From Sipunculus nudus (lineage: Eukaryota; Annelida; Sipuncula; Golfingiida; Sipunculidae), in contig CM049316.1 in NCBI GenBank assembly GCA_026874595.1, forward strand, positions 20,855,839 through 20,919,838: a stretch of 64,000 nt of DNA. Direction: 5' to 3'. Position 1 is the stretch's first letter, and each line of letters opens with the position of its first letter. The position numbers and the translations under genes are program-made. The notes under the pieces were generated by a model. It was not told the DNA's origin, made no database searches, and saw only the letters and a list, made by a program, of their open reading frames with translations. Of this stretch, positions 9,535 to 21,410 are shown piece by piece.

Positions 9535-9715
9535 TTTGACGGGGGCGGATCCGGAATTAAGGAAAAGGGAGGGTCCATACCAGATGGACCAATGAGAAGT
9601 CTAAAATTGTCCCCCAGTCCGGAAGGAAAAATTTGGTTAATACCCTGAAAAAAGGATTTGGGCGGCTGAAAATCTGGGGGAGGGGTGTCTTGACCCCCTG
9701 GACCTCCCATTAATT
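9535..9715. repeat. GC-rich interspersed repeat-like insert
   Basis: A 180 bp island of purine-rich GC DNA (GGGGGCGGATCCGG ... GACCCCCTGGACCTCCC) stands out from AT-rich surroundings. Its composition and the GGATCCG and GACCCCCT words resemble interspersed repeats. No terminal repeats are visible. The minus-strand proline-rich frame through it is probably not a gene. Confidence 0.3.
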
Positions 9716-10326
9716 AGTGTCTGTTTAAAATGCAGAATCGTAGCTAATCGTTGCCAGGATTTAAATTGTATCAATTCAACATATATGTCCGTTGGAATTA
9801 AGCGTACATGCAATTCTTGTAATTATTATTCGCCATCGGTTAGTTTATCTTGAAACGGATATATAAGTACAACAAGTAAAATGTGGAATTAATTTTTTAA
9901 TATTATTCACGTATCTCTGGTGAGAAAATGTTAAAGATACATGATATACCAAGAAAAGTAATAGTACAATATCTCTTTTAAGAGGGCGACCATCTAACTC
10001 GTAAATAGGTTAACATTATCACCCGATAAAAGTTATCCCTTACCGGTGCATTAGGAAAAAGTCTGCCCCTACCAAGTGAGGACCGGGTAGCCTTTGGTTT
10101 AACGCGGTAAAGTAGAGATGGTGTGGGTTTGATGACGCACTATCGGTGTCCAGCTACACAACAAAACACAAAGTGGTAGCTAAGCAAAAAGGAATATATA
10201 TTAAAATAAAATAAAAGTAAAGAATTCAAAACCACCTACCAGATAGGGTTCCAACCCTGTTACGTCTTACACCACATTAAATACGTTGTTTGCTCACTAA
10301 ATAAGACTCTAAAAATTAAAACACTG

Positions 10327-10600
10327 AGTCCGGTTAAACAGTCAATAGACACCTGAACTGGCAATACTTGACCCCAGTGGCGGCACTTGACCCCGGCAGA
10401 CAGTACTGTACCCGACAGGCAGCACTTGACCCCGACTGGTGGCACTTAACCCTGACTGGCGGCACTTGACTCAGTCCGGTTAAACGATCACAAGACGACC
10501 TGACCTGGCAATAAGTGACCCCAGTGGCGGCACTTAACCCGAAAAGGTGTTACTCTCCTCGAATTGCGGTACTTAACCCCGACTGGCGGCACTACTGCAC
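10327..10600. repeat. minisatellite, ~23 bp units in ~146 bp higher-order repeat
   Basis: Units of the type ACCCCGACTGGCGGCACTTA recur with variation. A larger block starting AGTCCGGTTAAAC occurs at 10327 and 10473, giving a 146 bp higher-order period. Minus-strand frames here (VGVKCRHWG) reflect the repeat. Confidence 0.75.
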
Positions 10601-10609
10601 TGGTTAGTA

Positions 10610-11610
10610 TAGGGGAGTATGTAGCAAATTCGTCATGAGTAAATTTTGTTTGTAAAAATGTGATACCCCATGCATTTTTGTTCTTCACCTTTCTAAGAAG
10701 CCTTACAAACATGGTGCAATTTTTTTATTCAGTTTTGTCATGTCTTTCAGATTCTTGTTTTTTATAATATTTAAAACGTTAAATTAATAAACTGTGACCG
10801 AAACATAAACAAGGTAAGCAGGGACAAGAGGATAAGAAAGGTTATCTTTTAATTGTATTTACATACTTAACACACAAACTTAGTTCTCTGACCAGTTTGG
10901 GATTGTCTAAAATTATTTTTTGTTTATATTAAATGTACCTATTTACATACCAAGTATATTTAATATACACATATGGTGTTATATGCTTTATATACATAGC
11001 TTGATTTTTTCTCCTTAAAATATGATGGTATCTGCTAATATTTCAGTGTAAACCATTTGAGTACTCCTGTACATAAGTTATGCAAGGTTTGCGAGATCAG
11101 TGATACAAATATAAACATAGCGCATACGCCAACTGGTGGCCATACCGCGCTACTTTACAAATCAAAATTTTTTCAATCATCAAAAAAGTGTTTCTTGTGT
11201 TTTATCTTTCATATAATTTTACCTATTTTGGGAATTGTTCAAGCGCAAGTTCAGAATTTAGTTATATTCTACAATCTTGTTATGGTAGACAGACACACGT
11301 GGACTGTGTTTACTCACACACAGAACCTTACCAATGAATGACACAGGTGAACTGAAGATTGTCAGTGTACAGGGATGGTTTCGCCAGAAAAATGTTGCAC
11401 TAAGCCAAACTAATGAACTAATGGCATGAGATAAAGCACATACTGTTGCAAATGTTTATGTACCTTTATTGTTTTCTCCAGGGGATGTGTTATTTTTTCT
11501 ATAAGTAATGGTAATCTCTTGTCATTAAAGTTATCCGGGAAGGTAGCTCCCTTCCGTTTAGTTTCCTAGACACTTAATTTCTTATACATCGAGGTAAACT
11601 AAATGGCACT
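10610..11610. other. intergenic, no gene seen
   Basis: AT-rich. A 94-codon frame at 11057-11341 begins at TTG and has no recognised domain. Confidence 0.5.
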
Positions 11611-11616
11611 CACACA

Positions 11617-11627
11617 GATATATATAT

Positions 11628-11668
<41 letters not shown>

Positions 11669-11676
11669 GTGTGTGT
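11617..11676. repeat. (TA)n(CA)n(TA)n(TG)n self-complementary microsatellite
   Basis: A TA run, then about 14 CA repeats, a short TA run and GTGTGTGT. The CA and TG parts can pair with each other. Confidence 0.85.
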
Positions 11677-11684
11677 AGAGAGAA

Positions 11685-11756
11685 AGTAAGAGTGACGCCT
11701 TTTAGATAGTAACATGTTTATTAATTTAAGTCTATCTAAAAGGCATCACCCTTACT
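11685..11756. repeat. 25 bp inverted repeat (stem-loop)
   Basis: AGTAAGAGTGACGCCTTTTA(GATAG) at 11685-11709 is matched by its inverted copy at 11732-11756 with two mismatches, around a 22-base AT-rich loop. It sits between two composite microsatellites. It could be a small foldback/MITE end or a simple extruded hairpin. Confidence 0.7.
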
Positions 11757-11819
11757 CCAAACCTACACTTCGACCACAGACTAACACGGCTTTAGGCCTA
11801 CAACTAATCATTATATTAG

Positions 11820-11922
<103 letters not shown>

Positions 11923-13806
11923 AATTACCTCGATAGCATTTCTTACACAATTATATTTTCTTCCAAAATCATTTAAAATAAAATAATGGTTTACAACACA
12001 CGTTTTCATATTTAATTTTAACATTTGCATAATGTACATACTAATAATGATTTAATTATTCCTACTTTTAACAATTTATTATTAAGGTGAGATCATTAAG
12101 CAGTAAGTTGGACGAGCAGTAAGAAACACAAACTAAGTTCAGATTCTTTAAAACTTAGTTACTTGAAATTTACTTGAAAATGTGCCATGTCATAAGAGTT
12201 TAATGTACTTATAAGGGAATTTGTATGTGCTGTTTAAACAACCTTATTGTTGACTATTTTTTTTAATTACAATAACTTAATATGAAAACAAAGAAATGCA
12301 AAAATCTTTATTTACATTCAAGACATTTGTATCTTGTATAAGGCACATATCATTTTTTAGCTTGTGTACGTAATAAAAATTGTTCTTAATCTTGAAATAA
12401 GGGAAACGAGCATTAGTTAAGCAAGCATACAATGCTTTAGTTTTTGTCTTGAGTTATTTGGTATAAAAATAATAAAAAAAGGGCTCCAATCAAAGATGTA
12501 CATTCCGCTGCTGCATCTGACATACTATGCATTTAATGACATAACTAATCAGATTTTATAAATATCATAATAATTCTATTCTTCATTTTTCAGTTCATAG
12601 TTTGCATTTAAAAATTTCATTTTAAAAAAGTTGTACCAGTGATCTTGTTCGGAAGAATGAAGCCTATGTTGCCATTGTGCCATCACAAGTCTTTTGAAGA
12701 TAATTAGAAAAAGGCGACTAGAATTCAATAATAACAAGCATTTAACTTTACCGTTGTTTGAGTTAAACTTTACAATTGGTTCTACCATAATGTATGTTAA
12801 GATTTGTCCGTTTTTGTAATTGTACTGGTATATCCTGAATGCCTTGGTTTTAAATTCCCATAAATGTAAAAAAAATGGCAAACCAAACAAAATCTTTCAA
12901 AAATAGACCTTCGGAGGTGGGGGGGGGGGGGTAGAGATGGGATAGAACAACATTTGTAAACACGTACGATAATATTATGACTCATGATGACACTTTTTCT
13001 ATTATGATTTGATATTCAATTTCAAATTTGTTTCCTTCAACAGGACTTTTCTTAATCTTCTACATTTTCTTAGCTCCCTTTGTTATTTTTTCGAAACTTC
13101 CTCCTTAATAAATTCTTCAGCAAAACATGCATTTCATTCAATGTTTATTATACCCTTAACATGTCTCATTCTACGGTAAATGTCTGTAAATGTTTGTTTG
13201 CTTTAAATTACCTAATGTGCCAAGGTAACGAAAGATTTGCAATGAATAGTAAAATAACTGATGAAAATAGCTACTCCAAAGAAGGTATAATTGCTCCAAA
13301 ATGATATGTTATTGGATCTTGATGCGGATCCATGTATTGGCGGAGGTATGCACTCTACGAGTGCTCTTTAGTATTGGAATAAATGTCTTGAAGCAGGCTT
13401 TGTGTGTCTAGTCTAGTTTATTGTGATTTAATATATCTTACCAACCATTTAAGGCGTTTTGTTGCTAAATTTCCCTCTGTAATAAATATATATATTGGCC
13501 CTAAATTTTTACCTGAAAATATGACAAAACCACTATAGAAAAATTGGCAACATATTTATTGTAAAGGTTATGGTCTAAGGATCACAAAAATGTAGGGTGT
13601 CCACTTTTTACAGGGAAAAATTACTCGGTGACATATGCCTCCACACTAGGTCCCCTAACTAGCGGCTGGCTGACTAGAGGTCTCCTAGACACTGATAACT
13701 CCCACACTGTCCCCACACTTAAGGCCAACTCAAATACATTTCTACCCTGGAGACTCATCTATTTTCATGAGGCTAATATAACGCCTGGAACCGCTTCGTT
13801 ACTAAA
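11923..13806. other. intergenic, no gene seen
   Basis: AT-rich DNA with a short poly(G) run near 12919. A minus-strand frame at 12576-12890 (about 100 codons, starting from ATG) has no domain I recognise and is not called. Confidence 0.5.
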
Positions 13807-14391
13807 GCCCCTTTCTCACATTCACGGATAGCCTCACGGATCATCCCGGATCATCGTACCGGGATCATCCGTGTTAACTGCGTCATCACCGAGTAAACTC
13901 CGGGCATCACCGTGTTAACACCGTGTTGCATCCATAGTGATCCTTGGCGCACCGGCATGTTCGGAGAAAAATTAAACCTGCACAATTTTTCGTCCCAGAG
14001 TACACGGATAAAAAATCATCCGGATCACTCCTTGTTGGCACCGTGCACCTCCGTGTAGCCACCGTATATATCCGGGAGTATCCGTGTAGCCACCGGGAGC
14101 TCCGTATAAAGGCCGGCACTTTCCGGGTGCAGGTTTAAGTTTTTTCTCCGATCATGCTGGTGCACCAAGGATCACTGGGGATGCAACACGGTGTTAACAC
14201 GGTGATGCCCGGTGTTTACACGGCGATACCGTAGATAACACGGAAGATTCTGGAACGATGCTCCGGGATTATCCGTGTTGCTATCCGTGATTATGTGAAA
14301 GCCCATTTACGAAATCGCGCTGCTGTCCCCGGAACACAACGGATTAAGGTCCGGGGTGATCCCTGTTGCTATCCGTGAATGTGTGAAAGGC
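13807..14391. mobile_element. foldback (long inverted repeat) element with duplicated right end
   Basis: The left arm at 13807-13983 begins CCCCTTTCTCACATTCACGG. The right arm at 14129-14304 is its inverted copy and ends CCGTGATTATGTGAAAGCCC. The arms are about 177 bp and the loop about 145 bp. Matching internal words include the ACACGGTGTTAACACGGTGA blocks and CTCCGATCATG opposite CATGTTCGGAG. The right terminus occurs a second time at about 14366-14391, after about 60 bp of other sequence. There is no transposase frame, so this is a non-autonomous DNA element. Target-site duplications are unclear and the superfamily is not assigned. Confidence 0.75.
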
Positions 14392-14399
14392 TTAGGGTT

Positions 14400-15070
14400 A
14401 TTTTTATTCATAAGCGCGCAGAATACTAAATGGGCTGGAAAGAATTCTCTACCACAATGTCATACCTCGAAAGGGCTCACGCGGTTACCGCTCTGAATTT
14501 TGCTATTGACCCACGACACGACACACTGACCCGCGACACTGGCTTACTTTAACACATTCAACGATACAGCTGACCCGATAAATAAAAATAAAACATGATT
14601 CAACAGACGACCCGATACACTTCGTGACACACTTCTTCCTTAAATAAACATGTAACAAAGTAATGTGTTTTCTATATAACGTTGGCCCGGGCTCATACCT
14701 TATTTACCTTTGAGGGGCATACTGCTCTAAATTTAATGGGCTTACTCGCTGGCAACTCTACTTAAAGATCAGGTCCATAATTTAATTTCCAACTGGATAT
14801 CAAACTGGTGCTCTTGCAGTATGAGAGCCCATGTCAACACAAGTATCTTGTTGCACCGCGAATTTCCTGCAAGCCAAATACATGTCAAAATTTTGGATCG
14901 ACCAAGCGATAGTTTTCTACCAGCGTACGCGACCGAGAGATAAGCAAGGAATTGCCGGATTTTAGTAGCGGCCTGTAGTTAAGCTTATTTAGTTAACTTT
15001 TCTGATTTTTACAGGCAGTTTATCACTAGTACCGCCGTCTGGACTGGAGATCTCAGCTGCCTTCCAGAGG
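14400..15070. other. intergenic, no gene seen
   Basis: Contains repeated ACCCGAYA/CACGACAC words near 14505-14635 but no clear array or gene. Confidence 0.45.
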
Positions 15071-15074
15071 GGGC

Positions 15075-15612
15075 CCCATTAATCGCAAGCGCAAATAGCA
15101 GCTATTTGCTACCCCCCCCCCCGACCCAAAAAAAATCGGGAGGGGGTAAGAATTATTGTAGCATGCCGGGGGAATGGACCTGAGTGCGGCTCGCCAGAGG
15201 GGCCCCCGTGAATCGCACACGCAAATAGCAGCTATTTGCTACCATAAAAAATTTGGGAAGGGGGTAGAATTTATGGTAGCATCGCATTGAGTGTTAAGAC
15301 TGCCGCCAGGGGGAGTGGACATGAGAGCGGCCAGCCAGAGAGGCCTACAAAAATCGCACGCGCAAAAAGCAGCTATTTGCCACCCTAAAAAATAGGGAAG
15401 GGGAAGGAATTATGGTAGCAACGCATTGAGTTCATGAAAACGGACTGCAAGAGGGGCCCTTATGAATCGCATGAGCAAATAGCAACTATTTGCTACCATA
15501 AAAATTGTCAAGACTGCCGCCAGGGAGACTGGATATAAGCGCGCAAATAGCAGCTATTTGCAACTATAAGAAAATCGGGAAGGGGTAGGAATTATTGTAG
15601 CATAGTATTTTT
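15075..15612. repeat. irregular tandem repeat with GCAAATAGCAGCTATTTGC palindrome
   Basis: The near-palindromic GCAAATAGCAGCTATTTGC occurs at 15091, 15221, 15362, 15474 and 15543, some copies with one or two changes. Steps are 130, 141, 112 and 69. Most units also carry GCCAGAGGGGCCCC before the palindrome and GGGAAGGGGTAGGAATTATG after it. Units are truncated toward the right end, where a different satellite begins. Confidence 0.8.
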
Positions 15613-15639
15613 GTTCCTGATAAGGGGCTAAGGAAAATC

Positions 15640-18265
15640 CAATAAGTATCTGTCAAATATGTCATACGGTAAGTCCGTTATATGGGTAACCATAAGCCTT
15701 CTTGCGTTCACAGTTCAATTAAGCGCTTTTCAATGGTCTCATTTTATTTGTCCGTGATATGGGTAAACATAAGCCTTTGGGCACGGAATACTGCGATAAG
15801 TTTTCCGAGGAAACTCCAGTAAGTGATTGCTACATGTTTCATCGTAACTCCGTTGAATTGGTAACCGTGGCAGTTCAGGCAAGGATAATCCAATAAGTTG
15901 ATTAATATTTTTTAAACGACATGTCCGTAATATGGGTAACCAATATCCTTCATGCATCGAAAACTGAAGTAAGCGCTTGTCACTGGTGTCATGTTATATT
16001 TCCTTGATATGCGTAACCCTAACCCTTTGGCCATTGAATACATCGATGAAGGCTTCCCACATTTGTCCGTTTATATGTCCGTGATATGCATAACCCTTAC
16101 CCTTCCGGCATGATATACGCCAGTAAGTGCTTGTTACAGGATTCATTTGTGTCCGTGATATAGGTAACCCTCATCCTTAAAGCACTGAATACTCAAGTAA
16201 ACGTTGTCACAGGTGTTACATTATGTGTGCGTGATATGGGTAACTAGAACCTTTCGAACATGGAATACTCCAGTGTGTGCTTGTCCAATGTTTAATTAAA
16301 TGTCCTGTTATGGGTAACCCTAGATAATTATTAAGTGATTGTCCCAGATTCCGCTTAATGTCCGTGATATGGGTATCCCTTTCCCTTCGGGCATTAAATA
16401 CTAAAGTAAGTGCGTCACACTGGTGACTTTTTAAAAGATGTACGTAAGATGGCACATGGTGAACCAAGTCCCAGTATATTTGCCATGGATACATAGGACC
16501 TCTGCAAAACATGAACTGTAAACAATGCTTTTTTACCTCAGGAACCAGGTTTGTTTTCTATAGATGTAACTATGTTGTATATGTCTTGAATTCCTTATAA
16601 AAAAATGAAACGGAACAACTCCTCGGGCATGGATTACCGATATAAGCGCCAGGCACTGGGTATATGTAACGATATGTTCGTAATATGGTTAACCCTGCAT
16701 GCAGTTAATATTGGTACCCCTATACCTTCGGGCCAGGAGAAGCAACTAAGGTAAGTGTTTTTCTCACAAGTTTAAATTTCGTCCATGGTATGGGGCCCCT
16801 TGGCCGTTCGGCCACGGGGATCCACCAAGTATCTGACACGCGTTGTAGGGAAAGTCCAATATGGGTAAATGTAACCCTTCGTGTACTGACAGCTCAAGTA
16901 GGCGCTCTTCAATAGTCTCATGTTACATGTCTGTGAATTTTGCAACCCTGACCCTTCAGGCATGAAGTATTGCAGTGGGTGTTTTTCCAAGGTTTCATTT
17001 AATGTCAGTGTTATGGGTAACGCAAACTTTACGAGCTATAGGCTTAACCGGTAAGTAGTTGTCACAGGTATTATACGATTTGGCTATTTGCCATGGATAC
17101 ATCGGACTTTTGCCAAACATCACTGTAAACAATGATTTGTTACCTCATGAACCAGTTTTTTTTCTCTTTTGATGTTACAATTTTGTATTTGTCATGAATT
17201 CCTGAGAGAAATGAGTTGGGACAACTCTGTGGGCATGGATTACCGAAAATAGGTTCAGACTATGGTGACAAGTTACATAAGTCCGTAATATGTGTAGCCG
17301 AACCCCGTCATGAACTAAATGTTGGTAACCGTTGTCTCCAGTGTGTGTTTGTCCAATGTCTCATTTAAATGTCCGTGTTATGGGTAACCCAAACCCTTTG
17401 GGCAAGGCTAAACTGATTAGTTGCTAAAGGTATTATACGATTGATCCATAATAGGCTAACTGTAACCCTTCGGGCATGGAATATTCCAGTAGGTCTGTTT
17501 CACAGGTCTCCGTTTATGTCCGTGATATGAGTTACCCTAACCCTTCGAGCATGGAATACTAAAGTAAGCGCGTGACACTGGTGACATGTTCATGATATCC
17601 GTACTATGGCACATGGTGAACCGAGTCGAAGTATATTTGCATGGATACATGGTACCTCTGCAAAACATAAGCTGTAAGCAATTATTTGTTACCTCACAAA
17701 CCAGGCTTTTTCTCTGTTGTTGTAACTATTTTGTATTTGTCTTGAATTTGTGATTGAAATAAAAACGAACAATACCTCGCATATGGATTACTGAAGTAAG
17801 CGCTAGGCACCGGTTGAATGTAAGAATATGTCCGTAATATGGGTTACCCTGCATGCAGTTAATATTGATAGCCCTATACCTTCGGGCAAGGATAAGGTAA
17901 GTGCTTCTCACAAGTTTCAATTTTTGTCCATGACATGTGGCCCACTGACCCTTCGGCCAAGGAGAATCCAGTAAGTATCTGTCACATGTGTCATACGGTA
18001 AGTCCTAATATGGGTAACTGTAACCCTTTTTGCATTGACTAATTAAGAAAGCGTTTTTTATGTTCTCATGTTATATGTCCGTGATATGGGTGACTCTAAT
18101 TTTCGAGCATGGATGATTGCAGAAAATGTATGGTATTTGTGGCATTAGATTACTCAATGTTATGGTTATTTCAAACCCTTCAGACGTGGACTGATAAATA
18201 ATAGCTGGTCACATTTTTTTATAATATGTCTGTCATAGATTACCGTAACCCTTCGAGCAAAAAAA
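15640..18265. repeat. ~77 bp satellite array with higher-order structure
   Basis: Words such as GTCCGTGATATGGGTAACCC, CCCTTCGGGCATGGAATACT and CCAGTAAGTGCTTGTCACAG recur about every 77 bp (for example 15673, 15750, 15923, 16000, 16077, 16151 and 16228) over about 2.6 kb. A distinct ~150 bp block containing TTTGCCATGGATACAT and CCTCTGCAAAACAT interrupts the array at about 16475, 17085 and 17633, giving a higher-order period of about 550-610 bp. Some units contain AACCCTAACCC, which resembles telomere repeat. The short minus-strand frames inside are not genes. Confidence 0.9.
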
Positions 18266-18282
18266 AAAAAAAAAAAAAAAAA
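18259..18282. repeat. poly(A) tract
   Basis: 24 consecutive A directly at the right end of the 77 bp satellite, after CCCTTCGAGC. It could be slippage or the tail of an old insertion. Confidence 0.8.
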
Positions 18283-19025
18283 CAGCCATAAGTGCACATC
18301 ACAGTTTTGGTTTTTAGTGCTTGTGAGAGGCACCACATGAAGAGAAGCGTTCAACGTGGGACGGTCGCGGCGTTTTCTTCAACGAATGCAAGGCATCATC
18401 AAACATAGACAGTAAGGATTAGATGTTTGAGGCATCCGGAGAAGACACAGAACCTTGTGTTGTACATTTTAAACAGTCATAATATCATGACTTCATGACA
18501 TGACAAAGTTTAATATGTGGTATGTACTATTATGTTTTCATGCATTCCTTTCAAATAAAATAAGTTTCCTGTGCACATGCTGCAATACAATGTTTTAGCG
18601 TGCATCTTGTTAAATTAAGAATAAATTACGCCATATACCTATGAACGGTTTGTTGAGTTTTCGGAGATGCAACTGAACTGAGAGTGATATTAGAGTAACA
18701 TATGTTCAATATCCATAACATATTAAAATATTTCAATAAATCATACAGGGAAAATCGATAAAACCGATAACAGCGATGTAATCATGAAAGAGAAGTGAAC
18801 AGCAAAAGCAGCTCACCTAAATCGTGACTTTATATTTTGAATATAATGATATATAATTTCTGTGAGATATAAATTATTTTAGAAATATTGCACCATTCCT
18901 TGAAATCAGGATATTGGAATAAAATCTGGACAGTTCTGTTCATGGGAGTGTTGAAGGTTCATCGGAATTAGGACTAACGCAAATCACAAAATATCAATTA
19001 TTGTAAGAAAAAGTCCATGATTTAC
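18283..19025. other. intergenic, no gene seen
   Basis: AT-rich, without repeats or frames that can be supported. Confidence 0.5.
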
Positions 19026-19029
19026 AGAC

Positions 19030-20370
19030 AATGCATGTGAACAACCCCTAAATAGATGAGCAATATTGTGTATGAACAAACGATGCTAATTCTTTAAGAG
19101 AAGGGCGACAAAGGTGTGGAACAAGTGTTTATCGAAATTAAATGTTAATATATCATTTGTGATTATTTGAAGGAATTATAATGAAGTGAAGCATATATTA
19201 TGCCAGGAATATTAATATGAATAGCCAGTAACAAGCACTTGCTACCTCGCAGATCTGTTTTGCTACCGTGCACATTGCGCTTTGCGGTTAATATAAATCT
19301 AATTAATATGGCCCGTCACACTTACTACTGCGCAGGTCAATGTGCTACTTTGCGACTATTAATTGCTTACAAGCATATTGCTAAGATTGTATCTGGCTGA
19401 TCCGGGCGACATGTGGCTACCAACATTTGCACTGAACCGATAGTAGCAAAATTTTCTATCGCAATTGATAGCCTTCATGGATACTTGTACCGCACAAATC
19501 TGATTTGCTAACGCGCATATTGCGCATTGCAATCGCAGCTAAATATCGTCCATGACACTTGCTACCTGCTACCACGCAGTACTGTGTGTTACTTTGTGAC
19601 TATAAGTTGCTACCGCGCAAATTGCTTATACCTGTCCTGTCTGAGGGACCTATGGCAACAAATACTTGCCCTTCGTCAATAGTAGCAGAAATTGCGATCG
19701 CAAAATCCTAGCCCCCATGGGTAGCAGGTGACAGCAAATCGCTACCGCGCAGGACTGTTTGCTACCACGCACATTGTGCTTTTCGATCGCAGCTTAACAG
19801 GGCCAATGGCATATGCTACCGCGCAGATCTGTTTGCTACTTTGCGACAGTCAATTGCTACCGCGAATTTTGCTTTGAGTTGTCCTGTCCGAGCAACCATA
19901 GGCAGCAAAGACTTGCACTTCGTCAATAGTAGCAGATTTTGCGATCGCAAAATCATAGTCCCAATGGATAGGAGGTGACAGCAACTTGCTACCTCGCAGG
20001 CCTGTTTGTTACCGTGCACATTGCGCATTGCGAACGCAGCTTAATATGAATCATGGCATTTGCTACGGCGCAGATCTGTTCGCTGCTTTGCGTCAGTTAA
20101 TTACTACCGCGCTTACTGTTTTGAGTGTTCCTGTCCGAGCGACCTCTGGCTGCAAAGACTTGCACTACATCTATAGTAACAGAGTTTGCGATTGCAAATT
20201 CATAGCCTCAAAGGGTTAGCAGTGACAGTCACTTGCTACCGCGCAGGTCTGATTTGCTACCGCGCACTTTACGCATATGAGCTGGTCTGTGCCTGGAAGT
20301 AGCAAGTCCAGTGGCTGCTCAGAACGCATTGTGCCGAGCTATGCGCAATGGTAGCAAAGAATCCCAGGGA
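19030..20370 (+). mobile_element. repeat-bearing element, copy 1 (unique flank + ~250 bp tandem core)
   Basis: A unique 5' part (about 19030-19238) is followed by a core of five ~250 bp units starting near 19239, 19484, 19738, 19988 and 20233, then a 3' end (GCCGGTCTGTGCCTG-like). Each unit has a CTTGCTACCGCGCAGGTCTG box, a GCGATCGCA box, a TACTTTGCGAC box and a GTCAATAGTAGCA box. The same flank-core-tail order recurs at 50220-51575, so this is a mobile unit and not just a local satellite. There is no coding capacity. The architecture recalls the tandem-core non-autonomous Helentron-type elements of bivalves; that is an analogy, not a match. Confidence 0.75.
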
Positions 20371-20769
20371 TTAGTCTGGAAAACTGACTTTATTTGCGTG
20401 ATAAAAAAATGTTAATGTTTTGTGCAATTACCATGTAACTCAGTTCGAGCTTTTGCAATACCTCTGTAACTTGAGTGACAAGTTTACTGCACTGAAAACA
20501 CATTTGTTATTGCTTGGTTCTTTTTGCATGCAATTGGAGTTACAGAGATACTGCACTAAACATACACACAATTTGAGTTGACACAGGCAAAAAGTCAGAC
20601 CTGTAGACAGGATAATTTCTACATAATATGGATATTGATCATAGTTCAAAAATATTTATACTTGGCCTTTCTCAGCTGACTGTTTCTGTTATCTTTTAAT
20701 CTGCGCCTTGGAGGCCACCAGCCCTGCTGATCAGTGCGACCAGTGAGTAAAGAGGAGTAAAAAGACTAT

Positions 20770-21016
20770 TGGGACATTCAGCTGCCCCGGGCCTGTGTGG
20801 TGGGATCATTGGCTCATCTTGCTGGTCATTACTTTCAGGTGTATGTGAATCCCCGTCACCCTATGCACCTGGGGCTTGTTGTTGTTTGCCCTACTCCTGC
20901 AGCTCCTCTGCAGTAGCTAGTTTGACATCCAAACCACCATTTCCAAACAGAACATTAATGGTATCTAGTTGCTCATTTGTGACCCACAGCGCAATTGTTT
21001 TCATTCCTTCTTCCAT
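20770..21016 (-). pseudogene. decayed minus-strand coding remnant, unknown
   Basis: From ATG at 21014-21016 the minus strand reads 41 codons (MEEGMKTIALWVTNEQLDTI..., ending ATAEELQE) before TAG at 20891-20893. The frame then continues with one more stop into an acidic, proline-rich stretch (DGDSHTPESNDQQDEP). The composition looks coding. It lies head-to-head with the transposase remnant at 21411, so it may be a second gene of the same transposon. I do not recognise the protein. Confidence 0.35.
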
Positions 21017-21410
21017 GATAATAAAGGTAATGCTGGTAATCTCTGTAAACAAGCCTGCGTGTATCTTCGATCAAATTGAGAATGTAAACCCTGCGAAACT
21101 AGGCTATAACAGCAATAACTAAACTTGATATAACCCTTATCTACAGCAGGGTCAGTGTGTGCAACCTTCCCACATCATGGTTAATATCCTTTGTCAGTCT
21201 TACAAGTTACAGGGCCAAAATATTCCCTTATATGTAATTATGGTCAAGTATGGTCCCTTAGCATCTCCTCCAGTATCACCAAGCAGCATAACAGTGTTAA
21301 TGGGTATTAATAAAGATGTTGAAAGATTTATATAAGCTGCAATTAGGTCCAATGGAAGGCAGTACAAACACATGTAGACACACATTTTAGCTAAATTCAA
21401 GTACTTGAAT

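Noticed and set aside
15640-18265. Regularly spaced short repeats resembling a CRISPR array
   Set aside because: The spacing elements are themselves repeated and diverge gradually, the unit is a 77 bp satellite, and the DNA is plainly animal, with splice signals, TLRs and microsatellites.
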